Below, piece by piece: positions 57,466 through 64,000 of a stretch of 64,000 nucleotides of DNA. The stretch is from Dama dama (taxonomy: Eukaryota; Chordata; Mammalia; Artiodactyla; Cervidae). The notes under the pieces were generated by a model, which saw nothing but the letters and a program-made list of their open reading frames with translations, ran no database searches and was not told the DNA's origin. The DNA is taken from assembly GCF_033118175.1 (NCBI RefSeq), contig NC_083691.1:55208001-55272000 (forward strand), read 5' to 3'. Both the position numbers and the translations under genes were made by a program. Position 1 is the stretch's first letter, and the number at the start of each line of letters is the position of its first letter.

Positions 57466-57671
57466 ATCTTGTGTCTGACTTTGTGACCGCATCAATCGCA
57501 GCATGCCAGGCCTCCCTGTCCATCACCAACTCCCAGTTTACTCAAACTCATGTCCATCAAGTCAGTGATGCCATTTAGCCATCTCATCCTCTGTCATCCC
57601 CTTCTGCCCCCAATCCCTCCCAGCATCAGGGTCTTTTCCAATGAGTCAACTCTTCCCATGAGGTGGCCAAG
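57466..57671 (-). mobile_element. BovB LINE 3' fragment
   Basis: GCATGCCAGGCCTCCCTGTC to CATGAGGTGGCCAAGG, with TTAAAT-based duplication at the ends. Confidence 0.8.
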
Positions 57672-59544
57672 GTTAAATTTTAGGGAGTATAAACTCTTGA
57701 CCTGCTGTGAAACTTGAGAACTTAAATTTTTCATGACATTGAAAAGCTCCAGGATATCAAAAAGCTTTTTAGATGGCCAAGACACTGCTGTCTAACCATG
57801 TTGGTCAAATAATGATGGTGAGGATAAAGCACCTGTAGGTTGGTAAAGCAGGACCAGAGAAATAATGGCCTTAAAGTTTGGTTCAGCATTTACTAGGATG
57901 ATGCCTGTTACAGCTTGAGAATCAAAAACATAAAGTGCCAATGAAAGGGAATGTGAAACATGTTTAAGTTGAAAATCATACTTTTCTACAGTTTTAAGGG
58001 GGATGACACTGGTCAGGGACAAAAGACCTAAATGCTGGCCTATGGTAGGAAGCAAAGCCTTCTGGCTAAACATTTCAGTATTCAGACCCAGGGTCTCAAT
58101 ACTGAAACCTGGAGAACCCAGATTTTCTCCAGTGAACAGTTGTTCTTAACAGTATTGGGTACCCACAACATTGTCACTTGGAAAATGAGACAAGTGGTAC
58201 ACTAACAGTTGGGGGAAAGTAACATCCTTGCCTGTATCAAGAAAAATACTTCTGTAAGAGTTCCCTTCCAAAATGAAGAACTACTTTTATTATTTTCACC
58301 AAGTAAAAAGGAGGGTGGGGCAGCAGCTATGGGGAATGACACAGTGCCAAGGTGTATCGTGTCACTGAGGGGATCTGCAGAACTGAAAACCAATGTTCCC
58401 ATGCATGGTTCTTAGCAAAGTGCCCTGTGCCACAGCCATCTCTAACCCACAAAATGCCTTGTGTGAATCACAGGAACTTACTGCCAGGCTCCACTTGGAT
58501 CAGTTGAGTGCACTTAGGCCCAATCTGCACAACTCCCTGGCAGCCCTGCTCTGATCTCACTGGATTCCAGTATAAAGGCTGAAAGGACAGAGGTAGGAGA
58601 GATGAATTCAACAGATCCAAAAAGTAAGAGGTAGAACTGATGGGCCTTGAAATCTTAAGAAATGGAAGGAAAATGGAAGAATCAAAAAAACAGCTGCCAT
58701 TCGGTAATAAAGAAGCAAGTCTGAGTTGTGGATGAACACATCTTGTTTATGACAGTTAAAAACTCTGGGATAGCCAGGTGGAGCTAGATAAACAGCTCTA
58801 GAGCACAGGAAAGAAATTAAGCAGCGGCATCCCTGGAAACCATGGAGTGGACATAATCATCCCAAGTGTGTATGGTGAAAAGGCAGCCACCTAGGAAAGA
58901 ACCCTGCGATTGGATGGAGTGGAGCATGGGAAAAGAAGACTGGAAACAAATGCGATCTTTTTCAAAGTAACTGGGATTGCCAGCCTGCTGCCGCTGGTCT
59001 CTGCCTCCACACAGGGTGCCCAATAGGGTTCCCAAACAGGGCCTGTTTTGTTTTTGTTTGTTTCTGTTGCTAATTATGCATTCTCACTTCCTAGCCCAGT
59101 GCCAGGCCTTTGAATTTTCACAGAATTGAGGATCTTCCTGAATCACATCCAAACCTTATATATCATAACTGTAAACATCCCCTGATTTCATTACATTTGG
59201 TTAAATCTCACTTTACATCACCTCCTGCTCATTGAAAGCTAGAATAATGCTAAATACTCAGCTTATTTTTTAGATATATACCACTATTAATCATCTAAAT
59301 TCTGTTATCAGTTTAACTTTCTGCTATTCTATGCTCATAACCCCTAGTAAAAAACTGGCTGTATAAACAATAGGAACAAAAAAAGAATCAAAATTGCAGT
59401 GAAGAGAAAATTACCCTGCATCTAAAACCTGATCACCATCCTAATCACACTTTATAACCAGACAAGTTTTAAGCTATGTTATTTCAAAATTACTGTCAGT
59501 GATTCTGAAAATTTTAAGAGGCAGGGTGCAGGACCTTAAGACTT
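57672..59544. other. Convergent intergenic region between MAT2A and GGCX
   Basis: No gene seen. A minus-strand AATAAA at 58286-58291 could serve a longer GGCX transcript. Confidence 0.45.
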
Positions 59545-59750
59545 GAGGTTTGGACCATCAGTCAGTCTATCCCTTATTAGGTATACGTCTTTGAGAGAAT
59601 TATACTACCCCTCAGCCTCAGTTTCCCCAACCACAAAATAGGGCTTATGGCTCTTAAGGAATAAGTATAATAATGCTGGCACAGGGCTTCACAGTGCCTG
59701 TATATGGCAAGCACTTAAGAACAGCAGCTATTATTTTCATGGAACACTTA
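59545..59750 (+). mobile_element. MIR SINE
   Basis: CCTCAGCCTCAGTTTCCCCA and AATGCTGGCACAGGGCTTCA are MIR text. Confidence 0.65.
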
Positions 59751-59913
59751 ACTCTCTTTTGGCAAGGAGCAAGTCACTTTAAACCTTATTCTTACCCCTT
59801 GAAAGACATTTTCACATTGTTTTTTAACCCCACTGCCCAAGCCCCTCAACCTTGGAATTGATAAATCTTATCCTTGCTTTATCTCCTTGTCCCTCTAATC
59901 TATCCTCTCTGAA

Positions 59914-59919
59914 TTTATT
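59914..59919 (-). terminator. GGCX: Candidate GGCX polyadenylation signal AATAAA
   Basis: First AATAAA on the minus strand after the GGCX stop codon, implying a 3' UTR of only about 140 bases. I recall a longer 3' UTR for human GGCX, so a more distal site, for example AATAAA at 58286-58291, may be used as well. Confidence 0.5.
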
Positions 59920-60038
59920 ACAGCCGTGGATATGGAGGAAAAACAAAAAATCTGAAGTAGTTTTTTCACATGTCCACTGCCTAGGTAACGGTCCTGTGAC
60001 TGGCTGCTGCCACATCTGTACTCCACATCTGGCCTCCC

Positions 60039-63663
<3,625 letters not shown>

Positions 63664-64000
63664 CTAGAACAGCGGGGAGGAAACCAGCACTTCAGGAGTT
63701 TGGCTGGAAAACGTGGCTCATCCCCTCCACACCCCCCTTCCCCTAGGCAGCCTCTCCCAGGTATTCCACTTATGATGAAAGAAGTCCTCAACTGGAGCCT
63801 ATTACTTCCCACAGAAACTTATTACAAAACATACTAGCTGAGCCCAAAAGCCCTTGGCCGCCTTCTCATCTGTTTCCATCTCTCAGAGATTACGTCAGGC
63901 TCAGCTTAGCTCCTGTTCCTGTCACCATCTCCCCCTGCCACACGGGCCACTGATTCGTCCCTCCCCTGCACACCTGTGGCTTCCTGTTTCCCACCAGATT
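63664..64000 (-). other. GGCX intron, upstream of the first visible exon
   Basis: No further GGCX exon is recognisable between the exon acceptor at 63664 and the window edge. Confidence 0.7.

Overview
This is mammalian nuclear DNA from a ruminant. The evidence is the dense load of ruminant or cetartiodactyl retroposons: 3' ends of the BovB (RTE) LINE, Bov-tA-type SINEs (tRNA-Glu head plus Bov-A body), CHR-1- and CHR-2-type tRNA-Glu SINEs, and the ungulate L1 3' UTR. A pecoran, probably a bovid, fits best; I cannot name the species from the sequence.

Positions 1 to about 48,200 contain no protein-coding gene that I can support. The stretch is a mosaic of old L1, L2 and MIR fragments cut by younger SINE and LINE insertions, many of which keep readable target-site duplications, plus short microsatellites and some unassigned unique sequence. 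Several small insertions are unusual: a poly(A)-only insertion, an (ATTT)n-only insertion, a roughly 100-bp retroposed piece of unknown origin, a mariner palindrome with TA ends, and a pair of 180-bp inverted repeats.

Positions 49,400 to 50,720 form a CpG island holding the promoter and first exon of MAT2A (plus strand). I resolve all nine coding exons (50143-55135), giving a complete 395-residue S-adenosylmethionine synthetase. The 3' UTR (55136 to about 56,650) carries six copies of the METTL16 recognition hairpin (UACAGARAA in a stem-loop). The last intron is the one known to be retained in other mammals when SAM is plentiful, so the SAM feedback circuit described in human cells looks intact here.

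Positions 60,039 to 63,663 hold the last eight coding exons of GGCX on the minus strand (residues 298-758 by my count, plus part of codon 297). GGCX is the vitamin K-dependent gamma-glutamyl carboxylase of the ER membrane. Its first exons lie beyond the right edge. MAT2A and GGCX are convergent, the same order I recall from the human locus. The two genes are neighbours but work in unrelated pathways (SAM synthesis and vitamin K-dependent carboxylation).

SINE and LINE family names were given by eye from remembered consensus features, and most repeat borders are good to about 10-20 bases unless a target-site duplication fixes them. Exon borders of MAT2A and GGCX were checked for reading phase and splice dinucleotides.
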